Shown: in pieces, positions 24,730 through 35,339 of the stretch | How the letters are laid out: the number at the start of each line of letters is the position of its first letter | How positions within the stretch are numbered: position 1 is the stretch's first letter | Assembly (NCBI GenBank): GCA_030141605.1 | Contig: JAQGDQ010000001.1 | Coordinates: forward strand, 2,452,501 to 2,516,500 | Direction of reading: 5' to 3' | Source: Tubiluchus corallicola | Lineage: Eukaryota > Priapulida > Priapulimorpha > Priapulimorphida > Tubiluchidae | DNA: 64,000 nt | Program-made: the position numbers and the translations under genes | Notes under the pieces: model-generated | What the model saw: the letters and a program-made list of their open reading frames with translations, nothing else | Database searches by the model: none | What the model was told of the DNA's origin: nothing

Positions 24730-26460
24730 TGCCACTAAACCTTTAATATAATGTCAGACTACTGAACAAGTCACACTCCAATACGGACACACCATGCTAT
24801 AATGATGCTATATTAACTTAGTAATCAAGAGTATATTTAGTTAAACTATTCAGGAGGAGTAAAGGTCGCCCGTGTGACTTAAAGTACAGTGAAAACATTT
24901 AGGGTAAACGATGAGTAAGTGTTGTTGACATTGTCATTATCCATAAATCATTATAACTCTCCTACAAAATACGAGTTGTAATTAAAGTCATGACCGCTGC
25001 TAGATAGTATTTTACAAACATTATAAGCTATGCATTAATATAATCTATGTGTCGCATAATGTACTGCTTATTGGTAACATACACAGAATTCAGTGTACAC
25101 CATCACGATATTTAATTTTAAAGCGAGAGTCATCAACAGTGAACATTCTGTAATTATTAACTTACCAAACAGTAAGCGTACATTCTCATAAAAGGATGTA
25201 AAACAACGCTTCAAGTATTGTAACAACACGCCCGTTTGTTAGCCACTGCTAAACTGTAGGTCAGTTAAATCCAATCTCAAATGCGTTTTAACAGCTCAGT
25301 GATGCGTAAATACCAAATACTAGCACAATACCAAAAATATTTCAACTTAACTTCAGTAATAATCTTAGTAATCCCCACAATTAATGCAACTGCTAAGTTT
25401 ATATTCCACACAAAATTCTATTTTAATTTACAAGTACACCATAAAAAATCTTAGTCGATTTGACTGTACAAGCGAGAGGACTGGAAGGCCTTGAAAAAGA
25501 GCAACACGAGCAATACTAGTAATAAAGAGGACCCAAGGAGCAGGCAGCGAATGTTGCCAGATCAGGTTACTGTGCGTACGGATTTTCCTTAATGTAATAT
25601 CCATACTGTACGCTGTACTGGATGGTTTCCCCAAAAATAAATGAAAAGTTTGTTAATGTACGTACGTGAATTTTACAATGCCAGATTACGGGAGATTTAA
25701 CCTGAATTTTGTAAGAACGCTAGATTATTACGTCATATCATCAATTATACGCCAGTTATGTCTATTGCAAACATTAAGCAGAAAGAATTCTAAAATTAAA
25801 GAAATCGACCCTTAAGACAGGTAAACACAGCAGTTTTATTTAAGGAGTTTTATTAAAATAATTATAAATTCTAGTTGATCCATTATCCAGCAAAGTAGAC
25901 ACTGCTACGTGAGTGGCTCGTCCAGTCCACTTGGTTCAGATTATAATTTCGCATATATAAATATGTACCCCAAATTTTTTTAAAGAAAGTTTTATATCAT
26001 TTGGCTTCTCCAAAAGCACGAATAGTGGCACACTGAAGCTGCGCACGTCATCAAATTGATAATTAACTCAACTCCATTATTTTTTTTAAAAAAATATAAC
26101 GAAAAATAAAGTTCTTATACAATTGTAATAGGCCTATGCCAGCAGCCAATAGATGATTGTAATTATAATTTACTGTAAATAGTCCCTACTGTCACCAGTT
26201 TTGTACTGTTCTGCAAAATATCTCAATGTTATTTTAGGCTAGGTTCTTACAGTCAAGCCTAAAAACATTTCTCCGAACATAACATTTATTGCTGAAACAA
26301 TGTAGACTTTAGCGCATAATTATATAAGAAATAATACAAGAAACACGTTTTTCGTTGTTGAGGCACGCACCGAAGTTTTATTTTGGACATCAGAATATTA
26401 TTGAAAAGTGTTCATAAGCTCCGTTTTCAGTTCTCTCATGACCTTGCACAAGTTTATAAT
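24730..26460. other. Upstream region of the OSBPL2-like gene
   Basis: This region should contain the promoter and any non-coding first exons. No TATA element, CpG-rich block or further coding exon could be assigned confidently. ORF - 25634-25428 has no recognisable content. Confidence 0.4.
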
Positions 26461-26479
26461 TTCGCATGCATGTATGTAG

Positions 26480-26625
26480 GGGTCTTCTCGCCTTAGGATC
26501 AGGGTTCGGAATGCTAATTGAGTTACTGGTCGGGATTTTTCTACGTTAGAGATCAAGTGGTCAGGATCGAAGTTCGAGTCGGGGCGAAATGTTCGGGATC
26601 GGGTTCCCTACTCCGAACGATAAGT
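26480..26625. repeat. Block rich in TTCGGGATCGGG-like words, copy 1
   Basis: This stretch is more GC-rich than its surroundings and contains ATCAGGGTTCGGAATGC, GATCGAAGTTCGAGTCGGGG and TTCGGGATCGGGTT. A related block lies at 29268-29390. The two could be ends of one large element or separate fragments. Confidence 0.45.
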
Positions 26626-27352
26626 GTGTCAGTAAAACGGAGATAAGAAAATTACAACGAAATTCCGCAATTTTAGCTCCACCGGTTAATACTGATAACT
26701 GTGACATGATTCACCCGCCCGTACGTTCCAGCTATGCTCAGTTCTGAAAGTTTCACATTTCCTTTCAGACAGTATGGCTTCATAAATTCAATACATGTAA
26801 TTGTAGGTTAGTGCCACTAATTAGTAGTTTGAACTAGTAATCTCGAAACTAGGATTATATAAATTATTTACACGCGTTTGCTTAATACGGTTTTATTTAA
26901 TCAGCTTTAATTATAGGTGTCTACAGAAACCTGGACGAAAAAAGCGTCTAAACACTGAACTACTTCACCCACACACAGTGCCTGGCTATAAATGCATTAC
27001 TAAAGAGCCGTTTAGACGATCAGTTTTTTCGTCAAACTAGTTTATTAGTTTTAGATTAATCGTGTAAACACCGAAACTGACAAACATCAAAGAAAAACTG
27101 CAACAGGCAATAGTGTCGCTTGCTCGTGACATCATACCAACTGTTCATTTTTGCGCGGGCGGAAGGAACTACTGTAAAACGTAAATTGGTTCCAGGGTTA
27201 TTATAATGGGATTGACCTTAAATGCGCAATTTTCACGGACGTTAACGTACACGTGTCCTAGAAATTGTTCTCATTGTATGTATAACATTTTTCGACAGTA
27301 CTGTAGGTGTACAGCGTGGGTTTTTTTAAATTTGTGCTTAGCTTCGTGTGCC

Positions 27353-27418
27353 ATGACTTCTGTTGAATGGTTGCGAGACTTTATCGTTAAATTCATCGAA
27401 TTGTACGGAGTGAGATAA
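27353..27418 (+). pseudogene. Harbinger accessory (Myb/MADF-like) protein, N-terminal stub
   Basis: The ATG at 27353 opens MTSVEWLRDFIVKFIELYGV and then stops. W...F...FIELY at the very start resembles the first helix of the Myb/MADF DNA-binding proteins encoded beside Harbinger transposases. Only 21 residues remain, so the reading depends on the element context. Confidence 0.4.
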
Positions 27419-27506
27419 GTCAATGGAAGATGAAACCTACGGAACAAAACAAGGACAGGCAGTCAAAAATGCAAAGCTACCAGATATTATTGCAATTTGT
27501 CAGCTT

Positions 27507-27659
27507 TCAACTCTTTGAAAAACTGGTTGTAACTGCCCTTTTTGCCTCTTCGCTGTAACCATTCTTCACCCAAACTTTCCTAACTCTTTCTTTTTTAACT
27601 TTTCTAATCGCACAAGCTAGCACAATAGAAAATAAAGCACGTTTGCGTGTCGGCACCAT
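27507..27659 (-). pseudogene. Harbinger transposase, N-terminal remnant
   Basis: On the minus strand, the 50-residue frame starts MVPTRKRALFSIVLACAIRK, continues with a very basic stretch and has RKVWVKNGY before a stop. Harbinger transposases commonly begin with such a segment (RKRAL..., basic run, WV.PW). The catalytic DDE part is absent. It is the opposite strand to the MADF-like stub, as in intact elements. Confidence 0.5.
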
Positions 27660-28011
27660 AATTTGACTGAAAGACTGGCACCCCTCGCTGAATAGTTATT
27701 ACCAGACTTTGAAAGAGAGAAGTTTGATGTCGTCTAAACACGCCAGTTTTTAGACTGACAGTTTTTGTTTGCCAGTTTTAGTTTGACAGTTTTTTTTAAA
27801 ACTGATCGTGTAAACGGCACACCACCCTGTGAATGTGATAAAACATTTGTTTACTGTCGGTCATCTAGTAACAATAAGTGTATTAACTATCCCTGTGATG
27901 TTCCCTGCACTAAGCCTGCATAGCTTCACTATGATAAGTAAACGTAACAGTAATCTTTTTGTAGAAGTTAAATAATAGTTAGAAAGAATAATTCTGCATA
28001 GGACATACTGA

Positions 28012-28460
28012 CTAAGAAGTATTATACTTTGGGGTAGTACATACAAGACCAATTTGGACAAACTTCACTGCTTCCAACGCAAATTTATATGCACCATGTA
28101 CAGGCTTCCCAAATTTAATTCAGTCACAAAATCATGCAGCATACTATAGTGATTATAGAATACTAACAATTAATGATCTAATTTCCTGTAACACTAGCAT
28201 TTTTGTTTATTAAACTAACAATGATCTTTTCCTTAAATATTTCAGGAATCCTATAATTAATCCTATAGTTAAATCATATAATACTAGGTATAATAGCTAC
28301 CAACCATATTTTACTGCAGAACCAATAATGCACAGCGTTTCATTAGCTGCAGTGGACTTATACTAAGGAACGTATTACCCATTCAATGTTAAATGCCATA
28401 ATATTTACCACTTCAAATCATCACTTAAACAATATCTGTTTGCTACTCATATAAATTAGT
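28012..28460 (+). pseudogene. LINE reverse-transcriptase C-terminal fragment
   Basis: A decayed reading frame contains ILWGSTYKTNLDKLHCFQRK, then (after frameshifts and stops) SGLILRNVLPI and HFKSSLKQYLF. That order (WG.TY...L..L...Q.K, then SG...WN.LP, then FK..LK.YL) is the usual tail of CR1/L2/jockey-type non-LTR retrotransposon proteins. The 5' part is missing, as in most truncated LINE insertions. An ACTT-rich tract follows at 28835-28864, possibly its 3' tail. The clade cannot be fixed from this fragment. Confidence 0.7.
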
Positions 28461-28834
28461 AGGCCATAGTTATATGTTGTATCTGTGTGACTCACCAGTC
28501 ATAACCTTGTGTTCTCTGAGTAGAATCTATAGCATTTCCTGATGTCATTGAGCTGAATCTTTCCAAGCCACTCTTCCTACCTTTCTGAACATTCTTTTGT
28601 CCATCACTTCTTTTTCTGTTTGCACAGCTTTTTCCTCTTAGACTGCCTAATATCCTACAATATTCTTTTTGTTTTCTTTTTTTCAATTATTTGGACATGC
28701 TTACAGTGGTGCAAGTACCTAACAAGTTTTAGTTTTGCTTCTCATATGCTATGCATGCTTCCATATAATAATCATTAAAAACTGTTATTTTTAATGATTC
28801 CACATAAATTGTATAATTTCATTTCTAAATAAAT

Positions 28835-28864
28835 TACTTACTTACCTACTTACTTATTTACTTT
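28835..28864. repeat. (ACTT)n-like simple repeat
   Basis: About seven imperfect ACTT units lie here (TACTTACTTACCTACTTACT). A short run of the complementary AAGT units occurs at 29114-29130. The first may be the 3' tail of the LINE fragment upstream. Confidence 0.6.
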
Positions 28865-29267
28865 TTATTACTATTATCTGTTTAGTGATATTTTCTTTAA
28901 TCGAAATGATACTAGTAGCGGTACTGTAAGACAAAAATAACACAAACTATTTTTCGTGAGTTCTTCCAACATGAATGCAAATACAGCCCATCAAAAGTGT
29001 TATGCTTGCCGAGGGCCAAAAGCACTCTATATATGGTGCGGGAAAATATCACGCATTCACTTTAAACTACTTACAAGACATTTTAGAAAATAGTGCGATA
29101 CAGCTATGGTATTAAGTAAGTAAGTAAGTTAATAAGATCTGAATAAACAATATGTTGCCACAAAATTTAAGCAACGAGTAACTTGATAAAATGCTCATTT
29201 TCCTTCATATGTCTCAAAAACCTGAAGTAAAAGTTGTTTTTCAAATATTATAAACTTTTAAAGTTTG

Positions 29268-29390
29268 GGGTCGGGATTGGAGTTGGGACCCAATGATAAG
29301 TTCGGGAACTGGGTTCAGGATTTGGAGGAAGTTCGGGATCGAGGTTGAGGCGATACGACCATACGACCCCGATTCCGAACAACCCTACGT
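29268..29390. repeat. Block rich in TTCGGGATCGGG-like words, copy 2
   Basis: It contains GGGGTCGGGATTGGAGTTGG, AAGTTCGGGATCGAGG and ends in GATTCCGAACAACCCTACG, which on the minus strand starts GTAGGGTTGTTCGGAATCGG. Such a start resembles hAT-type ends. It is related to 26480-26625. Confidence 0.45.
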
Positions 29391-29797
29391 ATATGTTCAA
29401 GCGTATAGTAAATTATTAACACAGGCCATTTATGAAAATTTTAAAAATTGTTTTGGGTGAAATGGCACCATTATAAATTTACAGCGATGTTTTAATTTGT
29501 TACCATTCCACTGATGTGCTACCTATTTGCTTGTCTAGGTAATTACAATAATACCAGGTTAAGCAATAATGTCAGTCTTTGTTTAACTCGAGTCATCACT
29601 ATCAAATGCCCATTACATCTTATTACTAACATTGGACACTGGGCAAGCAGAATTCTAAAATAAAATAAATCTATTCAAAAGACAAGTAAACACAGCACAG
29701 CAGTTAATATAACAAAAACTAGATACAACAATGTCACTTCTAACACATTAAAATTTCATCAAGTCTGTATAAGAACACTTGTAGCTACTATCAATAC

Positions 29798-30282
29798 TGG
29801 TGTTACTCCGGATATCCGATTCGCATCCGAAAATGGTGATATTCGTGAAATTTTGCAGGTATTCGTATCCGATATTATCCGGTAGTTATAAATATTTGAT
29901 ATTCGCAAATATTTGCTATTTGGTTTTCATAATGTGCAATTGCAAACAATTTCGAATAATTTAACAGGTGAAAATAAATAAATAAAATATTACCAAAAAG
30001 TTAGAGATTGTTTTAACCTATGTTTGTGTTTTCAAGATGAAAAATTGAAACACGTTTGTGCATGGTAATACGGTGTATCTTCGGGCTAGGTCCTTTAAAA
30101 TGATAGACTAAATGAAAACGCAAAATCTTGCAAACATTTATTAATTTTTTATTATTAATAGAACTGATCTGCATATTTGATCTGAATTTAGCTAACCTAT
30201 TCGGTCATAATCCAAATCCGGATGTCAATTTGAGGAAATATTAGATGATATCCTGCAAAAAAGTGTATCCGGAGCAACACTA
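29798..30282. mobile_element. Short hAT-type element with 8-bp target duplication
   Basis: The 485-base element is flanked by perfect 8-base copies ATCAATAC (29790-29797 and 30283-30290). Its ends are TGGTGTTACTCCGGATA on the left and TAGTGTTGCTCCGGATA read inward on the right, a 17-base inverted repeat with two mismatches. Eight-base duplications and T(A/G)GTGTTGC-type ends are hAT features. Subterminal sequence repeats ATCCGGATAT/ATATCCGAT words. No coding capacity, so it was mobilised by an enzyme from elsewhere. Confidence 0.9.
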
Positions 30283-30299
30283 ATCAATACATGGTTAAA

Positions 30300-33200
30300 G
30301 AAATTCAATCAAAAAGATAACACACTTATTTTGAAACAGGTTTATCTCAAGATCAGGAATGTGGCCACTCAAGGCAAGGAGCTATAATTAAGATGCAAAA
30401 TCAGAATATAGCTCCAAAAAACTATAATACTTATTAATGTTTTGTAATGTACACTTATTGAGTGCACATATAGGCTGTTATTAGGTATTTTTTGATGAGC
30501 TTATTAAACAGCTTAATTATACAACAATGAACTCACCAGTGTCACCAGAGACTTGCAGTTATTATTAAAGACCATAGATCCTTTTAATCACTAACTATCT
30601 ACATATCAAAAATCAGATATACATACTCACATTTCCGCATGCCCAAAAATCCAAAAATCCCATTCATTTTATATCAGACTGTCCACACATACTTAATGAC
30701 TCATCCACAATATGACAGAAAATATGTCACATCTGGTGGCATGACATTTTCAGTGAACATTTACAGTGCATATATTTATGGCACCTCTTTGAGTCAGCAG
30801 TGTTCAACTATAAGCATTCTGCATAAAACAGAGTTCACTGCATCACATTTGGCCTGTATTTAGAGACAATTTCTTCTGTGCAACAGATCAATATCTCCCT
30901 CAATGCTGCCTGCCAGATAATTTTACACTATCCTTCCTCAATCAATATAGTACGACTGTGAGCCTCCACAATGCACACTTTATAAACATAGGAAATCTTG
31001 ACAACTGCAGTAAAAGAGAAAAAAAATGAAAGTGATTCATTAATGAAACTAATTAAACAACTGTGTGGCACAATAAGTTATCCAACAGCTAATTTGTCGA
31101 AGAAATGAGATACGGAAAACTGAAAAACTATGTATGAATCAGTTAGGATTTGAACATGAAGCATTGGTTATCAGAACTTGCACACTTTCACAGAGCAACA
31201 GTCTCACGTGAAAAGGAGGTTTAAATGCCCAATCCCACAGTCAGTATCAGTCAAAGCCACAGTATGTGATTTCTCTGCAAACATGTGACCAAGTTCTGGC
31301 TCGTTTATAATTTCCTTAAGACATCAAAAAGTGAAACTCAAACAATGTTCGGTAATTAAGTGAAAATTGCTAACCACAGTCACCAAAAAGTTTGAAAATG
31401 AAAGTACTTTGCTTGTACAGCTTATTGAAATTATTACTGTTGCATTACTATTACAGGTTATTACGACATATCTACTAGCCATTGAGTCCTCAGGCTACCA
31501 ATGTGACAAATGAAGGTTAAACATTCAATAACTACCACATAGATTTAATATATATTTTTTATAATAAACTTGAAAGACAAAAAATGTGAAAAAGAGGGAA
31601 GGGAGTATTACAAATATTTTATTTATCCAAAATCCATTTAAACGAACATACAAAAAGGAAACTTCATTATAGAACTAAATAATGCTTACGAGACAAACTT
31701 CAGAAACCGGTACTGTTACAATGTAAGCTAAACCTATAGAAAAGGCGTTTCAAATGTCATTTAAATATAGCTCAGATGAAATGCTTTCGGCCTCTTTTTA
31801 AGAAATTACCTGTCTACGCTTGGTCTGTACAAAATAACATGAGTGGTGCAATAGGGGAATGCCAAACGAAATGATGTACAAAGGTACAGTTATTGATATA
31901 GTGATGAAGACGGAAGCTCCTTTCGGATTTGTGTAAAAGTGTAGTTCAACCTGCAATGTTTAGCAAAACAATTGCCAATTTAGTTGGCCACAAAATGCTG
32001 ACTTTGGTACATAGGCTTTTGTAAAATGTTGTTGTTTCTGGAAGTTGAAACAATGAATATTGCCTCTATGCATAGCTATACAATGTGGTCACTGAGGAAG
32101 AGAAGACTAAAACCAAAGAATAAAGATCAGTTAATATTTCAGTATTTTTTATATGTATGAATTAAGACTCAAGATAATGTACATTATTTACAATTACTGA
32201 AAGCATCAGTCAATTGTTATGAATGCAAAAAATTGCAAAAATTTATCAAGACAGAAAATGTTTATTTTTCACTAAAAAGTAGTCTTGCTATTTTACACCT
32301 TTGTAGGTTTATGCAGGGCATTGGCTTGCCGATATTTCACAAAGCTTACCACATTGAAAAACCTATATCGCAGACAATACAATTAACAGCGTCTTTTATC
32401 TTTTATAAGGTCCAAACTTGCAAAGCAAAAATATTATTCTCATCAACAAACAGTGACTAACAATAAATCTACATAAAATTTCTTATAAAGTTTGGGCAAT
32501 TTAAAATAACATCAGTGCTGCTATTTGTTTAATTATTTTGACCATCTCAATCACTGCCATGAATACCTATAGCCTTTATAATTTAATCTAAGATCTAAAT
32601 TCATTATTTACTGGTACTCTATTCTGCTGGTAAATAAAGTTAGTTATATATTATCAAATAATAATCAGTAAAGACTAAAATTAGCATCAACAGTTTTAAT
32701 TTTTTAAAGATTAAAAGCACTAAAGTTTAAATGTTCTATCACACAACAGTGCTAGAATTTCAAATTAACAATACTGGAAAATCAAAAATACTTGTTCATT
32801 AATGCGCCATAACTTTATTTAAGCGAACCAAGACAGATAATTGGTTCGCTTTCACATGTTAATTTTTTGAATTACCATTTGTTCAAGATTATGTTACCTG
32901 ACAAAAACATTTCATATGTGTGAACACTCTAGTATTAAATTTCAAAGCAGAAGGTAGAACATTAAAGCACAGTAACAAGGCCTAAGGCTAATCCCTGCAG
33001 GATGCCACTTTATATATACTAGTCGTGATTGTTTATCTGCTCAGAAGCGTGCCATCTATCTACATTGAACACACTTCTAAACAAATATTTATGTAGTATA
33101 TTGTAACAAAGTTTTCCAATGATAGTATTTTAAAATAAAGTTTAAGGTAACCCTGACAATATATAAGGGTTAAATATCATAGTTCTAAATATGTTTTAGC

Positions 33201-34340
33201 ATCCAAGTTTTACCTGGAAATAGGTTTTTAGCACCCAAGCCCAACTTGGAATTAACTAAAATTTATTAGTCTTCAATTTATTACAAGTCTAACTTGGCAA
33301 TGACTTTCGAAACTGGTTTCAACACTCAAGTCAGAGTTGGAAATAACTAAAATTTAATAGGTTTTAACACCCAGGCGTGACTTGCAAATTTATGTAAGTA
33401 CTATCAAAAGATTCTTCAGTTTTTCAATTCTTAACGCAGTTTGCTTTTAAAGTTTGCCTTAACTTTCACCATATTTAATTTCCATTGAATCATCTCATAC
33501 ATTATTTTTTTCATTACAAGTTATCACATGTTCCACTGGGTTATTACACTTGCAGCATTTTCCAAAAATTTTAAATTTGTTATTCTCCGACATTTTACTT
33601 TAGCAACATCTTGGCTCAAAGATGTCACTAAAGAAAAACATCAGAGAATGACAAAGTTGACGTTTTGCTGCTGTACTTTCTCAAAATTTATATTAATTCT
33701 ACATAGGCTTGCAATTTCTTTAATATTTTCAAACCAACTTCCTTTTACTTCATTTTCTCACATAAACATAAGTCCTTTTTGACTCTCTCTCTCTCTCTCT
33801 TTTATTATCAGAGATTAATACAATTCTTAACAGCATTAACTGTTTGTATACGAACTCATTTTGTAAGGGCGAACCCACGTAGGACTATTTAACAGAAAAA
33901 ATAAGCACTCTAATTTCCATAGGAAATAAACCAGTCATCCGTGTAATCGGGAGTATATAGAATTAGACATTTTATTTGTCTAATAGGAGTAGGAGTACTT
34001 CTTAATCGTGTAAAAAATTATACAAACACAGTTGAAATAGCAACAAAACAAGAATTTAAAATTTTTCACTGTACGAAAAATTAATTTTTACTTGGTTTAG
34101 CAATAACAAGAATCTTTGTGTTCGTGAACTTGCTGATCGATCACATATTTATATCGGGCCGCTTTCGTCTGTAGTATCTTTGGTTGCGTTAGCTCGATCA
34201 TCGTTGTCGTATCATAAATCTTTATCTGCGCATAAGACAATGAATTTGTTTTGCGTAGACCAGCTGTACGTAATTATGTCTTGTTCCATATGAATTCATA
34301 TCATATGCATATGATACACAACTGTCTGCTATGAAATAAC
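30300..34340. other. Intergenic region without identified gene
   Basis: AT-rich sequence between the divergent OSBPL2-like and NOSTRIN orthologues. It includes a degenerate repeat at 33190-33400 and a (CT)9 run at 33783-33800. Small ORFs (such as + 30639-30863, + 32233-32460, + 33528-33782) show no domain I recognise. Confidence 0.5.
33190..33400. repeat. Degenerate tandem repeat, about 55-65 base unit
   Basis: Three to four imperfect units share GGTTTTTAGCACCCAAG-like starts (TTTTAGCATCCAAG, TTTAGCACCCAAGC, TTCAACACTCAAG, TTTAACACCCAGGC), then ACTTGGAA and AACTAAAATTTATTAG. Divergence between units is high. Confidence 0.6.
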
Positions 34341-35339
34341 GTAACAGTGGCGCAGGAAAAAAATGGCACACTTATAAAATATGAGTTTAAGGTTAGGCAC
34401 ATAGGGTTACTGCTGGTGATAATTATTCCAGTTATTTTTACCTCTGACAAGGAAGATATACTTTAACACAGTTTGTTTGGTTGGTCGTTTTTTGTCTGTC
34501 AGATCAGTAAACCTGTTATGCAGAAACTACCTAACAGATAGACACACTACCTAACATGGATTCATGAAATTTGCAAACAAAATATTTTTTCTAGAACAAA
34601 AATTAGGAAACAAGGAGAACAATTTTGAAATGTTCTGATTTCTGATAGCCATTAGTCAAAGTATTGTAGATAATTAAATAGCAGAAAAAAGAGGAGAGAA
34701 AGAATGAGAGAGGGAAAGGAAGGGAGAGAGAGGGGAGGGTGAGAGAGAGAGAGAAAGAGAGAAAATGGATGAGCGAGAAGCAGTGAAGAAAAGGTGAGGT
34801 AGAGAGAGAAGAGTGAGGGGAAGAGATAAAGACAGAGGGGAGAGAGGGTGAAAGAAGGAGGTAGGAGAGAATAATAAGGGAGAGACCGAGGAAAAAAGAC
34901 AAGCCAGAGAGAGAAAGATGGGAGAGGTAGATAATGAGGGAGAGAAGGATCGAGAGAGGAAGAGGATGAAACAGGAAAGGATGTAAACAGAGAGAAGCAA
35001 GGGGGAAAAGTAATTGAGGGCTTAATCCTACTAAAATACATTTTTAAAGCAATTAAAAACCTTACCCTGATTTTTCTGTTAAAATATCTTATTAGGCAAT
35101 GTCTTTTTTCTGTAAAATAAGTTTTCTAGAAAAAATATTTTCTGGGAAATGTGCCTAATTAAATCTACTGTATGGAAGCTACTTTTAGTCTGTTGAATAG
35201 CGGTTTCTTTTTGAAGTTCTCCTGCTTTACAAGAGCACTTCATCTGAAAGTGAGCCTATTAAGTCGTCTGCTGTGGATCATGTGCCATTTTTACCTACTT
35301 TTCCATTTGTGACATTTTTTCCCTGTGCCATTTTTACCG
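34341..35339. mobile_element. AAAATGGCACAGG-ended repeat family, copy A
   Basis: The left end reads GTGGCGCAGGAAAAAAATGG and GGCACACTTATAAAAT; the right end is the reverse complement type (GTGCCATTTTTACC, twice). The segment after the left end (GGTTAGG...GGTTACTG, then GTTATTTTTACC and TTAACACAGTTTGTTTG) matches copy C in the same orientation. The middle is replaced or expanded by a polypurine tract. No coding sequence seen. The class is unclear; a fold-back or MITE-like DNA element fits best. Confidence 0.65.
34678..35010. repeat. Polypurine tract, about 330 bases
   Basis: The plus strand is almost entirely A and G (GAGAGA, GGGAGAG, AAAGGA words) with few interruptions. The long serine/leucine-rich minus-strand ORFs across it are an artefact of this composition. 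It lies inside repeat copy A. Confidence 0.85.

Larger units (their letters stand above)
27005..27820. mobile_element. PIF/Harbinger-like defective transposon
   Basis: The 816-base element has 23-base inverted ends with two mismatches: GAGCCGTTTAGACGATCAGT on the left, and GTGCCGTTTACACGATCAGT read inward on the right. It carries two opposed gene remnants, a Myb/MADF-like start on + and a transposase-like N-terminus on -. That two-gene layout is typical of Harbinger elements. I could not find the expected 3-bp target duplication. Extra CAGTTTT and GACAAACT words lie just inside both ends. Confidence 0.65.

Noticed and set aside
24840-24880. GTAAAGGTCGCCC, similar to part of U12 snRNA
   Set aside because: The match is short and the flanking sequence does not follow the snRNA.
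26560-26590. GTTCGAGTC, which resembles a tRNA B box
   Set aside because: No A box or cloverleaf at the right distance; the word belongs to the TTCGGGATCGGG repeat block.
31150-31245. Minus-strand segment with GTTCAAATCC and GCTCTGTG spacing like a tRNA gene or SINE head
   Set aside because: The acceptor, anticodon and T stems do not pair and the A box is poor, so at best a decayed tRNA-derived fragment.
31228-31320. Minus-strand frame CLKEIINEPELGHMFAEKSH
   Set aside because: It looked exon-like, but there is no matching neighbouring exon or family I recognise and it stops shortly after.
34603-35041. Overlapping minus-strand ORFs of 99-129 codons, the longest open frames in the window
   Set aside because: They are Ser/Leu/Phe/Pro runs created by a polypurine tract; three frames are open at once, which shows composition and not coding.
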